Notes: a model not told the origin generated them from the sequence alone. Shown: positions 25,116-38,680, counted from the first letter of the stretch. The stretch is DNA of 64,000 nucleotides from Caprimulgus europaeus (GCA_907165065.1 OU015524.1:26768295-26832294), one strand, 5' to 3'. Numbers and translations are program-made.

Positions 25116-25260
25116 TGGGAGGGCCCAGCCAGCCCCCTGTGCGGCGGCAGGCGAGGGCCTGTGTTGGCAGCTGCTAATTGCAGGGGCTGGCTGGAGCCCC
25201 ACGGCCCGGCCGGCACCACCACACCACGCTGCCCACCCTCCCCAGGCCTTTCTAAACATT
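25116..25260. other. Small GC island with 14-bp inverted repeat
   Basis: About 145 bp of strongly GC-rich sequence is embedded in AT-rich DNA. It holds an inverted repeat, CCAGCCAGCCCCCTG (25125-25139) against CAGGGGCTGGCTGG (25181-25194), pairing with one bulged base around a 41-base loop. The loop carries GCGGCGGCAGGCGAGGG and, next to the right arm, CTAATTG. Open frames occur on both strands here but merely reflect the scarcity of stop codons in GC-rich DNA. No protein family is recognisable. It might be a regulatory element or an RNA hairpin. Confidence 0.45.
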
Positions 25261-25339
25261 CCCTTTTCCCCAACCCAAACCAAAATAAACAGAAGTGTCC
25301 GTAATGATGATGAATGCTCACCAAAGGCTAAAATAATGT

Positions 25340-25510
25340 GCAAGTTTCTAATTTGTTTTTAAATATAGTGATTTTATTTGTGAGGTTTTTTGTGCAAGCC
25401 TCTCAAACACCATTAAACTCATACTCAAATATTTACAATGTGTTTATACTTACCGTGTTCACCTCTGAACAAATTGTTTGACCTTATTTGCAAATGTGTT
25501 ACAAGAACCC
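25340..25510. promoter_or_regulatory. Candidate conserved non-coding element
   Basis: Complex AT-rich sequence right beside the GC island, with a forkhead-like TGTTTATACTTACCGTG (25441-25457) and GACCTTATTTGCAAATGTG (about 25481-25499), and no repeats. A motif-based guess only. Confidence 0.18.
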
Positions 25511-25779
25511 CCAATGACAGATGATCCTTCATAGGAAATCACAACATATAAGTGAAATTGAAGCTACGCTGCTGCCCCACGCAGTATATCAAAGCGCTCT
25601 GATCTCCCCAAAACATAAATTCGTGGCGCAGCCACCCTGGCGGGACCCTGGGTGGGGATGGAGGAGAGTCCTCCTTTAACCTCCAGTGCACAGACGTGCA
25701 CTTCAGGGGTCAGTTTACGCCATGCGAGGTGAGGGCATTTGACATGCAAAGCCTGCAGGGCTGATGTTACCCAGTCACT

Positions 25780-25960
25780 CAAATCGCATAATTAATGTGC
25801 TTCTGGGTTCCAATAATAAACAGTTCTGATGTCTACTTGCTACAGCCAAACTTCCCTGGCAAAGTAAACAGCTTTTTGCTTAAAAATGTCTTTTATCCAA
25901 AATGAAGTTTTTCAGCGATCAACCAATCCTGCTGTGAGTTTATATTTCTACAGTTAGGGG
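25780..25960. promoter_or_regulatory. Candidate conserved non-coding element
   Basis: TAATTA (25789-25794), AATAATAAACAG (about 25812-25823), a forkhead-like GTAAACA (25864-25870) and CAACCAATCC (25920-25929) cluster in repeat-free sequence. A motif-based guess only. Confidence 0.18.
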
Positions 25961-28900
25961 GGGACCAACTGCTTTAGCTTCCCACCGATTACGTTAAGAT
26001 TGAAGGGACTCATTAAAGAATTATTTATGTTTCTGTACCTATAAATTTTATGCTGACATTTGCTCACATTATCTCCAGACACAGTAGTCACACTTAAACC
26101 ATGTCATTTTAGCTAACTAAATATTATTCTAATTATAGAACTAATGGAAGGTATGGGAAATACGAAAATCAGGATAATACAAAATATGCCTTTTTATATC
26201 TGAATGGCTAAAGAACAGTCACCAGAGAGCAAGAGTGGGACATACTCAACATATTGTGTCTCACCCCATTGGGGAACTGCAAGGCTCATTAGCAAAGCAT
26301 TTCCCATTTGCTGACAAAATATTTTGGTCAGACTCTTCTTTCATTGCTCAACAGCTTCACCAGTTGAGCTCTTAATAGGAGGGATGCTCATCAGGGAATC
26401 CTCTCCTTCCTCAGGTGACACTGCATGCAACTTATTGGGTGAGAAAAATAATGAAGAGCCCCTCTACCTGGTGACCCAACCAAGTTCTTCCATCCACAAA
26501 CTTTATGTTGAAGCATTTCTGTGGAAATCATTGAAGCTGCTGTAAATCAACAATCCTGATTTACAATATCTGTGTCCAATAAAAGAATCGGGACAATTAG
26601 AGTTCTTCAAACAGGAGCCTAAGCAATGTCTGTTCCCAGTTTAGACAGAGTCTAGACATCATTCTTCAGCCATCCTAAAGCCTTTCTGGAAGGACAATAT
26701 TTCATAGTCATGTAATCATTGGCTCTTTGTTGACATGACCAATAAGAAAGTCAATTGGTGTCAGATGTAGTGGTGATTTTGTGATGGGAACATCTGCCCA
26801 ATTTATTCCTGATGAGACTTAGTCTTGGTCACTGTTAATTGGGCTGGGATGAAAGCTCCAGATCCTGTTACAAGTCCTTTGAGTAAACCAGTTACTCATA
26901 ATTTTTTCCTGTAGTTTATCTCCTTTGATTTGTAAAATTGCTTCCACTTGATGCTTTGGGCCCAGGTGCCTTTTGAGTAATAATAAAACTCTGCAGCAAC
27001 CCCCTGACAAATCTTAGTGTTCCTTTCTACCTATCCTGATAGCTTAGGAGATGTTGTGACTTCCTCAACCCTTCATGGTCCTTTAACTTTTCATGCCTGT
27101 TAATCAATCATCCTGACACACAGAGTTCTGCCACACCAAAAATATTGTAAATATCCTATATATAGTTCTCAAATAGGACTAGCAGCTAGGGATTTCTGCT
27201 TTGTTCTTTTATCACACATATGTTTTACTCTGATGTAAACATTGTTTCAAAAACAGTAAAAAGAGCTTTTTCATGTTATGCATAGATTATTCCATAAACA
27301 TATGCATCCTGTCAGACACAGTAATAATTGGAAATAGCTGTAGTTTCATTGCTAACTCTATATTACTTCAAACTGCTTCGATTTTAAAAAAAAAGCAAAA
27401 ATGAGATGCACATCTATTCTGGGCAGAAATTCTTTGATTTCAATTATTTTGCCTGTCACTAGGACTCGTTTAATACTTATAAATATTAACTAAATGGTAA
27501 ACTCAATAAACTCATTATATTTTTTAAAAAATTACAACAGCAAAATTTCACATTCAAAATTCACCTGGGTAGAGTGACTGAAATTGTTTAAATTTGAAAA
27601 TGTCCCATGTAAAAATTAAGTGTGAAATTTAAAAATGTCCTTACAATATTCCTGTTTTGGTTTTTTTTGTTCATAAAGATTTTTTACTGTTCAGACAAAC
27701 TGATGAAATGTATTAACCTCTATTGTATCATGCAATTGCAGTTCAAGAAAAAATTAACATCAGAAAAAAAATTAAAAACCTTTCAGTGGAGGATGCAATC
27801 TTATGTTCCGTGCAGCTCACATTTTTTTCCTAATTAAACATCTCTGAGTGCAGGCAGTACTAGATGGCCTCTTGATAAAAAAGGCAAAGTTTGAAGATTT
27901 TATTTGCGCTTACACCTGTTCATGCAGTGAGCATATCTTAGCTAGTAAGCATAGCAGTACCAAATAAGAGAAGTAAAATTCAGGTTTTTTTAAAACCTGG
28001 CTATCACAGATAGTAGCAGGTTCATTTTCATAATATTTAATGGCTCAGATTCAAAACTCAGTGAACTCAACAAAAATATCCACAGTGCATTCAGGATGGA
28101 TTTGGCACTTCTATATTGTCTGGCATTAAAGTTTAGTCTGGCTACAAGGAAATCGGCTTGGGCAACCTCAAGACCTCTGCAAAATGCTGTAGTTCCAAGT
28201 TGCCCTCGTCCCTTCTGACTCCCCAGCTCAGAGCCACACACTGTGGGAAAGCCTTGTGTCTTACCATTAAGCCAGGCAGAGTCTCCTGGCTCTAAACTGG
28301 ATGGCTTCATCTAGCAATGCCTCAGCTGTTCAGTGTAAGATCAGGGTCTGAGTGTGGATGGGCAGTTGTGCTTCCCAGCTTTGGGTCTCACTTTCAGCCC
28401 CCCTTTTTTCCCTACCTTTTTTGTAAACAAACTTTTCAGGAAAATTCTGCTTTGCAAGGGGTTTTGCCAAGTGACATGCCTAGTGAACTGTGTTACCCTG
28501 GATAATTAAGAAGAGCTAAAACCCAGGTTTATTGCAACAGCTTTAACTACGGAGCTGTTATAGACTATGTGTAATTGTCAGCAAAATAATCTCCCACCGA
28601 TCATTCTTCAACTTTTATTTTTGAAATACATTAAATGAACTGTTGCTAACACTAATGTCTCTGAAGATTAATGAAGCAGGTTGGGGAGGATTTTTTTAAA
28701 AAAATACAGATCAAGAAGTAATCTTTTTTACCAGATGTTTCTAATGCAACTCCAGGAAACCAAGTGGCACATCATCCTAATAACCAAATTGGCTCAGTGG
28801 GAATTTCCAATACAATTTTATTTTCTTCAAAATTATACCAGCTAGTAAAGAACAGGCAAAAATGTTTTTCTTTGATGATGTTACAGCTACAGTTTTCAAA

Positions 28901-31900
28901 AACATTCAGATGGATAGCAGATATAGTCTGACTTCTTTGATAAATCTCACAGCACGCCTGTGACTTTGGTGTATTTGAGATAATATCATACTTGCCTATC
29001 ACAGATACTTTCTCTTTAATTCTCCTTTGAGAAACACAAAATCTGATCTTCTTTCTCTTCTCCCTTCCCCTTTGAGTCCAAGGAAGTTCCTTCTATTTCC
29101 TCTGGTAGCATTCAAGTAAAAAAAAAAAAAAAAAGTATTTCTGCTATCAAGCACGTTGCTCCAATTCAGCATTTTGTGCTTAAAAATATATTACTGTTAA
29201 AATAAATAATGATCCCAGGACTCTCCCCAGTGCTTGGCCCTCCATTGCAAAGTAGTGCCAAGCCTGAGAGGGTAAACCAGAGTTTTCACGGCTTGCTAAG
29301 TGCTGCTGAATCCTGAGCTGTACTGTGCTCCAGGCAGTGGGATCTGGAGTGCTCTGCCACTCCAAGGTGTAGTATTTTTATGACCAGATGGAGTTGTGAT
29401 TCAAATACAAAGAGGCAGCAGGACCCCAAAATTTAACTAATAGATAAGTGGATAAATCACTTGATTACGTGCTGTTGGTGGCCCATTGTTGATTGTTCAG
29501 AAATAAATGCCCTTAGCAATCCTTCAGCAGTAATGGTATCAGCAATACTTATCAGAAGCAGACTGATGCCTTTTGTACAAAAGTCTCTGATAAAGACCCC
29601 ACAGAGCAGAGCAGACAACAATCGAAACAAGTGAAATGAACAAAGAGGTGTATGGCTTATCTTTTGCGGCATTTTCCATGGCTTCAGAGTATCTGACAGT
29701 GGAGTCAATGGGAATATATATTTTCCATGGTAGCAGTTACGTATGTGGCTTCTACTTTCAATGTCTCCACTGGAGTACCCACAGTCTCCTGTCCGCTGAC
29801 ACGTGGCAGGGCAGCTCTGGCACATGGGATCAGCCACCACTTTGGCTATCCTGGCCGCAGAGTGCCAGGTGATTGAAGGTCCTGTTTTAGGATGGTTGTT
29901 TCCCACAGCCTGACCTATTGGTCTCCAGATAAATACAGTTTGTTTTTTTGTCAATAGTCAATATCACAGTTGTCAGTCCTAAAACAGGAGCCATAGGTGA
30001 AACTCCCAAAGTTACCCATTTATCACTCTTCTGACTGCTAAAGCATTTATTGCCTTACTCTATTTACACCATGCTCTGGGTTTCCTGTTAGGAAGTATTA
30101 GACATTATTTTAGTCCTCATTTTTTTGTGATGACCTCCATGTTATGTCCATCCATATCGCTCTCTCTGCCCTTCCATCAACGATGTGTAAAGATGGAATA
30201 GGGGCTGGAGCCTACTTTGATGATACCTTAAAATAATCTTATCTCACTTCTTCCTTTACACAGAAATATTGAGATCACTGGGAAGGACTCTCATTGCACC
30301 TATGCCTCATGAAAAAAGTGGAGCTTTTCTCTTTCCCTGCTTATCAAAACCTATTTATGCTCTTTCTCACTTTATCTTTGCAGCCTTCTTTCCCATCTTC
30401 TACTTTATTTTTTTTCTTTCACTGTAGGCTCACTCCTGTACTCATTAACACAGTGTCTCACCCTGTGAAGGCTTGCTTTTGCTGCTTTCAAATAATTGAA
30501 AAAAATTTACTATTAGTGCTCTCTGAATTTAGGTTTGCACCTACTCCAGAATGAGCTTTCTTGATATTGCACTGTGGTAGAGCAGTTCAATGAAAGCAAA
30601 AACAAAGTGCAAAGCTAAGAAACATTTTATAAAATAGCCTAGATTGACATTAAAATAATGATTCTTCACTCCTGGATGTAATGCTCTATAACAAAACATT
30701 GGAGAATATATTGAAGCACAAGGAACAACCTTCTAGTGTTCATTGAATGCCTGCTTCTGAAAGATCTTCTTGTCAGGTCCTAAGAGTGGACATAGAATTC
30801 CTATCTGAGCCATAGCTAACGTCCTGATCCCTGTCATTATTGCACTGTGGAATGCACAAATGCAGATACAACACTACCCAGAGTCATTCAGTTCACACAC
30901 ATGCACACACAAATTAAGAAATTGGGATGATTTGCAGTTTACATTAAGCTAAAAGCTAAGGGACCTGAGGAAAGCCTCAGTGGAGACTGCATGTGAGGCA
31001 GGATAAAGCTTCATTTGACCTCTTTGCTGGTTGAGCATTGAGCATAGCTGTATTTGAACTTATGTCCTTGCATGCTTGTGTGACTGAATCTTATATCCTA
31101 TCTTAAGAGAGTAAAATTATTAGTCAGCAACTGCCTGTTACCTCTTTGGGCAACGATAAGCATCTTTTTTGATATAAACACTTACTACTAGTCAGAAAGA
31201 TTGTATTTTTCAAACATGTAACCTCAACACAATAATATTGCTAGGCAGGTTGACCCAATGCTTTCCCAAGACAGTGGAAAGACCGGACCTGGTTTCACTG
31301 AACCGAGGCTTAAACCCAATAGTTCCACATATGAAAATGGGGACCTTCATTGCTGCCAGTGACTGTGTGAACTATTGCTTCTATATCCTGTTTGACTTTA
31401 TATAATATGGTGTCAACAGAATAGGCTGACTTTTACATTTTGATCAGGAATTGAAAGTGCAGTTAATAGATATGGAGGATACTTGTGCTCAATCTTCCAG
31501 GTATGTTTCTTGCTTGCTGAAAGGAATGAGCTGTGGAGATTTCATCCCTATTTGCTTTTTTTGGCAGGTGTTAACTTCTGCAAGCAGCTGTCTGCAATAT
31601 GTGTGGCCCTGTATCTCATGAGAGACATTTTTGATACCCTCTGAGGTCAAGGTTTCAAAAATGTTATTGAAAAAATGTCCCTACTTAGAATATTCTTACT
31701 TCAGATAGTCATAAAAAGGGAAAGCCACGCCTTGAGTTTGAAATCCATGTTACTCTCCATGTGGTTCACACATGTGTAACATAGGCATGTTTTTATGAAT
31801 CATTTGTATATTCCTTAGCCAGACTCCTGTGTTTAAACAAATGTGGAAACAACACAATACAGCTGTATAAGGAATTTTTTGTTCCTAAGTGGGATCTATA

Positions 31901-33970
31901 CATTTTTAAAGCTACACTTTCAGCAATAACGAAATTGTCCATACTGTTGGAATGTACTTCATGCCTTGATAAAATCTTTCATTCTTTTGGTCTGGAAAGA
32001 AAAGACCTAAGAACATTATAGTGATGCCAACTTAGCATTACAAGAGTTCGTAACAGTCAAGGCTGAAGGTGCTATTCATTACTAAGATATCTTGCCTGTC
32101 TACTTGGCAAGAAGATTGGATCTGGTGTTGCTTCCAAAATTAATAACATCTTATTAAATGAAATTCTTCAGACCTTGGGACAGTTGAACATTAAAAAGAC
32201 TGAAAAATTAAATACAAAATGTATGGCATTTATTGGCAGTTCTGTCTGAACATTTTTCTATCCCTTCGCCTTTCTTTTAGCCCATGAAAGGAATAGCTTT
32301 GAATGGTTACAATAACATATGAAAAAGTGAACTCCTTCCTTGTACTGGATGATTTAAAATATTACTTCCTGAATTACTGTTCTCTGAATTGTCCAAGAAG
32401 TAGAGACTAAAAGCTAAATACATAACTGCTTGCCAAAATAAAGTGCTGAATTTGGGCAATGTGAATTTTAGGTGTCAGATGTAAGATGGTCTACATGACA
32501 AATTGTCTACTGTTTGCTCCACTACTGATTTGATGAAAAGATGAGTCAAGTTCAAATACTATATTGCCAATACAAAGAAAATGAACTTCATTTTATACTG
32601 GCATACCATGCAGTCTGATTCCCGGGTCTCAGGTACAATGCAATATGGTGTTCTGCTCCCAATAGATATACATGACTGCTTGGAAAAAAGAATTTCTAAC
32701 CTTCTCAAAGGAGTACCACACACTACCTTCCCAATGGTGTCTCTGACTGTGCTGTAGACCCTTCTGTTTCTTCTCTGCTGAATTCATGTCCAAAACAAGT
32801 GTTGCATGGACACCCAGCATGTTCATCACCAGGTTTGGTATCTAGGAAAAAAATTCTTATTCCCTTCTTATCTTTTTTCCCACTGGAAAGGTAGTACTGG
32901 ACTCATCCTCCTCTAGGGTCCTTCAAGAAAACTAATAAACATCTTGCACAAACATTATTATTTTTGTTTAAATGAGGTTTAAAAAACCTGGTCAGAAGCA
33001 GATTTCCAAAAAAGTAAAAGTATTTTTTCCACAGAGTATGAAGTCAACCAAAATATACATGTCCATGTGAGCCCATTTAATGAGTTCCTGTGACTAAAAG
33101 AGTCAGTGGTTATCTTAGTTGATTGATGATTAAACATTATCTTATTAAAAATATTGGTTAATTAAGATGATCCTATACTATCTATGGAAAGAAAAGAGAA
33201 GACTCCTCCCACAAAAAAGTAAGAAATAAAATAAATGAAGCAAAAATAAGAGTTTGCATTTACTTTCAAATTGAGCTTAAGCAATATTAAGAATTTGTGT
33301 CTAAAGTATAGTTACACAATTCATTTGCAGAGAAGGCTGACGTTCCTAACACTTCTGAATTATGTCGCGGGGATTTGTGCCTTTGAGAGTAGTCAGTTTT
33401 ACACAGTCTAATACATGCTCTTTGTGGAGTAAGGAAATGCAGTGCTTCAGATGCAATGTTAGATATACTCCATGCTGATGTGGCATTTTTAAACACTTAG
33501 CATTTTTAATGGTAGTTAATATGTACCAGGGCAAACAAATACATAAGGGTTAGACACTGACACTTTACTCAAAGTTGAACTGGCAGACTCAATCTTTCAG
33601 AAGGAATTGTGCCTGATCCTTTTTCACTCTACACTTCAGTAAAATTATCATTGGCAGTTTTAGGAATGTGCACTTAACTGAAGGCACGAACCTTCCCAAT
33701 CCAGTGGAATTAAAATCTGTATTTAAATAATTCTAGAAAGAATAATACCACTGAGTCAGTGGAGGAATTCTAGCTTTGCGCATGAATAATGGATTTTTCC
33801 ATTCCATTGCTGCATTGTGAAAAAAAAAGGAATGAGAGGAAAAGGAATGGAGAAAATTGTAAGACACACAACAGTTTTAACATATAGAAACCCTACCTGA
33901 GGTGTTACTTAACTCTTTTTTTTTTTTTTTACTCTACTTAAAAGATTTAGGTCTGCTTATTTGGAAAAAA
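25961..33970. other. Gene-free unique sequence
   Basis: No gene recognised. The longest frame, 165 codons on the minus strand at 29457-29954, would start at TTG rather than ATG. It has no recognisable domain and no splice context, so I treat it as chance. One A17 run lies at 29118-29134. Confidence 0.55.
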
Positions 33971-34114
33971 ACCCCAACCAAACAAAACCAAAACCATTTA
34001 AGAAGGAACACCAAAGCATGTGATTTTAGAAATGTCCTGATTAAATGCTTTGACTTATGTGGATATTTTTTCTGAGGTTTTTGGTTGTTTTGGTTTTTTG
34101 TTTGTTTTGTTGGG
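33971..34114. repeat. A/C-only tract facing a G/T-only tract (imperfect inverted repeat)
   Basis: CCCCAACCAAACAAAACC-type sequence (33972-33996) contains only A and C. About 85 bp downstream, GGTTTTTGGTTGTTTTGG-type sequence (34076-34114) contains almost only G and T. The two can pair imperfectly over about 20 bp as a hairpin. This is a low-complexity structure with no known family. Confidence 0.55.
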
Positions 34115-35235
34115 CTGAGGTGTTGCTAAAGCTCATCTAAATTTTGTATTCCTCAGGCTGCATTTTTGATCTGTAAATTTAGGTCTTATGATTTTGTTTT
34201 CACTCAGTGTTATCCAGAAGATGGAGAAAAGGCTAACAGAAGCTAAAAAGTGTCCTGACACTGGTACCAAATGAGAATAAATGAGACAATTCCACAATTT
34301 TTCCCAAAAGAAAGAAAATTTCTGATTTCTTCATAGGAACTCAGGTCATAAAGGGTGGGGAATAAGAGTTTGGTTCCCTGACAGAATTATCTTCTAACAT
34401 AGTTTCATTTTGCTTTGCTAAACTAAGCAAGCAAGGACTTGCACTGCTGAAAAAACTTGCTAGAAGAAAAAAATATCACTCCATTATGCACTATTTTCCC
34501 TCTTCATTAGTGCTAAGATAAATTTGAAAACTCCAAGAGCTGGAAAAATAAACAGAAAATAAAGGCCTCTGTACATCTTCACCTGCAGTAAATTCACTGA
34601 TGAGACAATAAACTCAGTAAATACAGTCATCGGGTCCAGTTTACAGATATCCTGTGTTGCTAAAGTAGTCAAAGCAGCCGGAGCTAATCACTTGCTCTGG
34701 CCTAAGGTCTATATAAACATCAGTAAAACAATTTAATATAGATCTGAGACTGGGACTGATTCAACAGAAAATTTAGTAAGAGACATCTTCTTGGATTGCT
34801 AGCAGGATGAGCAGAGTCAATATTTGTAATAGTAATTAGTTTTGGAACTGGGACAAGTGACTTGATACACATGTTATGGCATTGTCCTTTAGGTCTTTCC
34901 TTTTGGAAATAAACAGTTATGTTAATCTAATCTTGCACAAAGTCTCTTCCTCTCAGTCCTAAACTTGTTTTTTAAGGGAATCTGTCTAATTTACCAGCTG
35001 CTCAGAGGAGATCTTCTTCCTAACAAGTGAAGTATTCCTGCTAAAGACAATCAAAACTAATAAAGACTAGTTGTTAAAATTTAGTAGTAAAATTTAAAAA
35101 AAAGTATGCTGCAGATTAGTGTTGAAGAATGCATTTTGTCAATTAGAACCAAACACTTTTCAAATAAATGCTAGCTAGACCTGTTAGGAGGGCAGCTCCT
35201 TCCCTTTGGAAGCTTATTCTGAGACTTCTACTTGG

Positions 35236-36440
35236 AGACTACAAAACAAGACGGAAGGAGTATGATCACTTAGTCTGACCTCCAGCATAATTTAGACATA
35301 GGACTTTCATATGCTATTTCCCATTCAAAAAAAAGCATCTGATTTAGAAAATATTGTAGTCCTGATTTTAAATACTCTATGATGGGAGTTCACTATAACC
35401 TTATTAAGTTTTCCTAGTGGCTAATCAGTCACTGTACAGCATTTTTCTATCTCCAGTGCTCAGAAAGTTAAGCTTCTTATATTTTGATCTTTTGTAACTC
35501 TGAAGAATTACATTTGTCTTGTCAAGCAAGTCACCCTTTTATATTCTCCCTGACACAGGAATCTGCTGAGTTCCTGAGTGTTTTAGTATAAGGCAAAAAA
35601 TTCAGTCCTTTGCTTCATTTTCCCAAGTCTTTTCTGCACTCTTCATGGTCCCTCAGTATTCAGTACAGAGTTGGACACCAGTTTCAAAAGTAAATATACA
35701 GTGACTTTCCTTGTCCTATTTATTAGTATCATGTTTCTTCATCTAACCTGCAGATAAATTAACTCTTTCAGCTGTAGCACAGCATTAGGGACACCTTCAG
35801 ATCCCAAGTATTTCCAGAGCTAAAACTTGACAGACGTGGTCTGCTGACCTGGCAGTGTTCACTTTGCGTGGCTGGGTGTCCTGCTCTTGGCCGCACTGGG
35901 ACTCAGATTTACAGCCATGCCTTTTTTACACAGCCGTCCGGATGACTCTGTATCTGTGACCCGGTTTCCTAAGTATTTCCTTTCTGTGTCATCTTCAACT
36001 TTCTCAGTAAGTAAGTAGTCAGGGATATGACAGAGTTATTTCAATTCTGTGGAACTAAAAATCAATTTTCCTTTTATCATTTCTCTTTGGAGACCTATTC
36101 AGTTGTTCAGCTTCAGGCTATTTCATAAGACTGTATAAATTTAGCAGAGTGCTCATTTCTTATTCAAAATGTCACTGGGTATTAACATAAAATTACTTTC
36201 ATAAATCTTGGTATATTACACTGATACTACTTTTATCAGCCAAATGTTGCTTCTTGCCTCTATCTTTAGAAAAGTATATTAGACTTCAGTTTTTCCTTTA
36301 AGTAGTTGTCCCTAACTAAATAATTTCCATTTGCTTCTTCATCTGTAAAACATAATGTCAATTATTCAGATCTATTATTTCTACTATCTCTCATTCACCA
36401 GGTTTAAATATTGACATATTATTGACTCTGTCCAACTCCA
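35236..36440 (-). mobile_element. Ancient eroded CR1-like LINE, antisense, 3' UTR into RT domain
   Basis: On the plus strand this region reproduces in order the reverse complement of an old amniote CR1. It begins with a 3' terminal stretch including TAGTCTGACCTCC (35271-35283). It continues through a C-terminal ORF2 portion and a segment CTCTGTATCTGTGACC (35946-35961) followed by GTGTCATCTTCAACTTTCTC (about 35986-36005). The RT-domain part holds GAGACCTATTCAGTTGTTCAG-like sequence (36090-36110), CAAAATGTCA (about 36165) and TATATTACACTGATACTAC (36212-36230). Spacing is close to the family's, with some internal loss between about 35560 and 35920. No open frame survives on the minus strand. The far (5') boundary is a judgement. 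Confidence 0.8.
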
Positions 36441-37748
36441 AGTAATTTCTGTAAAGTTTTACAGTTTCATGAAAATTTAGAGTTATGCTGAAGAGAGTTC
36501 ACTTGCCTTTTCTCTTTTTAAAGTTTGCACTGCTAAAAATGTTCAGCTGTTGTTACGGCTGTTATTTCTTGTTTACTTGTATAAGGAGGATTATTTTTCT
36601 TTCATTGAATGGTAATAGATGTATCAAACCCTAAGACAGCAGTCTCCAAATATGACATTATTGAACATTTAGTTATGGGCAAATTGTTTGCATTACTGAC
36701 TTTAACTGTTCCTTTATTTCATACAAAACCCGCACATAACTGAAGATTATAGTGCAAAATAATGTTATGTTTTAGGATTGGTTCCAGCTTTCAAATTAAA
36801 ATATTACATCTGTGTTTTTTAAGAAGGAATCAATGCAATATTTAATTGTATCTTAAGTGCATGAGTTCAAAATTATTTTCCAGACATGCATACTCTCTCT
36901 TTCTCTGGAAAATTAGGGTCCAAATGCTGCCATGAGCTCCATCCCAGGCCTTCCACTCAAATAGGCAGCACAAATCTTGTGCCTATTGATTTGGCCAGAA
37001 TTTCATGGATCTTTGTTTTGTTCTCTCTTTCCAAAACTGTCAAATAGAGAATCCCAGTCAAAACATTCCTGATGTGTCAATTCAGCTGACATTTAGTGTC
37101 ACAAGACTTCTCTTTGGATGCTTGAGAGCACCATTGGTAAGATGGGAGCCACACCGGTTTGTCAGCCTGTCGTGTCTATTGTAACCTGTGCGATGGGCAT
37201 GGGATCTGTAGTGAACCCAGCGCTGTAGCTGTGGAAGAAATCCAGATGTGTGGAAACCCCCTGGGAGCTGGGGCTGCAGTGCTCGGGGGCCTCTGAGCCC
37301 ATTGTTGGAGGGCTGTGGAGTATTCAGCCCAAGGTGCAGAATTCTTCCCATTCTGCAACAACCATGATTGTATAAACATACAGCAGGTCCTGGATAGGTT
37401 ATTCAAGAGGTAAATACTCTTTTATAACTTATTTATACTCTCACGCTTTCCCTTCAGGCTGGTGATGATTTGGGTCAGAGCTCTGTGTGGTAACAACAAA
37501 AAGAAACTTGGATGGTGTTTTGGAAATAGGATAGCTCATCTATTTCTCTAGGTACCTTTACTTTCAGATGTTTAATAATAACTTTAGTCCTCAGCAGGCA
37601 TTCAGATTGCTTATCAACCTTCAATGAAACCAAGAAAAATAGAAATAAGAAAAATGAACAATTCAATAAGCTGTAGATAAAACTCACAACTAGACTTCTT
37701 TCTAAATGGATTCCATATGGTGAGTCACATTCTGCTTTCTATTACATG

Positions 37749-37825
37749 AATATAAATCTGGATTCATTCAGCTGATTTCACTGGGGTAACTGCATTGAAA
37801 ACAGGCAGCAGTGTTTGGCCCAATG
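37749..37825. repeat. Short ancient amniote repeat remnant
   Basis: AAATCTGGATTCATTCAGCTG, TTTCACTGGGGTAACTGCAT and GTGTTTGGCCC occur in the order of a common amniote dispersed motif (AATCTGG, then TTCACTGGGGTTACT, then TTTGGCCC). A related piece may lie at 61230-61290 (CATTGATTACAGTGGC then CAAATTTACACAAATGGAA). The family is unknown. Confidence 0.35.
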
Positions 37826-38544
37826 TGTAGAGATACAGCTTATCCTATTGCTGTTGATGTTCTTGCAATGCATCTATATACTTGCAAATATTCGGTTCTG
37901 TCGCCACATGTTAAATGTTCTAAACCCCTTATTTTGCACTTGGTAGGTTAGCAATATTTGGGCAGCTAGAAAACAAAGTCAAGGTGCTCCTGGAACTTGT
38001 CATTTTTCTTGGTAAATAGCAACAGTATCTGCAATAAGCTGAGCATAAATGCCTTTTGGAAAGTGAGTGTGGGAGCCATTTGATAGTAATCAGGGAAACA
38101 AGAAGAAACTCTCAACGCTGACTTTCCTCCGTGCAGGAGACAAAGTTAAATAGCTTCCTCTTCTCTTTCCAAAGCCCAGCAGCCGTTTTCAAAAACCCAA
38201 ATGGAATGCTTCTAATAGAAATCTCAGCATGGTTAAAAAAAATTAACAAGTGATCATTAACTGAATGTAGAGTTCAGGCAGACAGCTGAGTTATAGCAAC
38301 TTAATAAATTACTGCCTGGCAGCAGAGCTGCAGTAACTGTTGGTTACTGGTCATATCTGTCTTAAGTCTATCATAGTTGTAAATTGATATAATGTAGATT
38401 AAAAGTCAGTGAGATTTGATCCTAGTCTTTCTGCCTCCAACTCCATCAGCTTGAGAGCACTGATGCTCCACTGCAGCTGATTGGTGGTAACTCCATAGAT
38501 TTCTGTCCCTTCTAGTGGCCAAAACATAGTAGTTTCATGAATCT

Positions 38545-38680
38545 GATACTGTATCCAAACTAATTGCTAATTGCTGAGCTATGACTCCATCCCCGCAAAG
38601 CTGGAATTAATTACCTTGAATATTCCTCATGAGTCAGATTCTGTGAATATTTCTTCACATAATTCATGTAACTAGTAATA
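38545..38680. promoter_or_regulatory. Candidate conserved non-coding element, paired homeodomain sites
   Basis: Two TAATTG sites (38561-38566 and 38568-38573) sit in a 7-bp direct repeat, followed by TTAATTA (38607-38613) and an exact AP-1 site TGAGTCA (38630-38636). The sequence is non-repetitive. Regulatory function is inferred. Confidence 0.22.

Noticed and set aside
24899..25324. 141-codon minus-strand frame over the GC island
   Set aside because: Several frames on both strands are open here because the patch is GC-rich. No domain is visible.
29457..29954. 165-codon minus-strand frame
   Set aside because: It starts at TTG, shows no domain, has no splice context and is within chance length for 64 kb in six frames.
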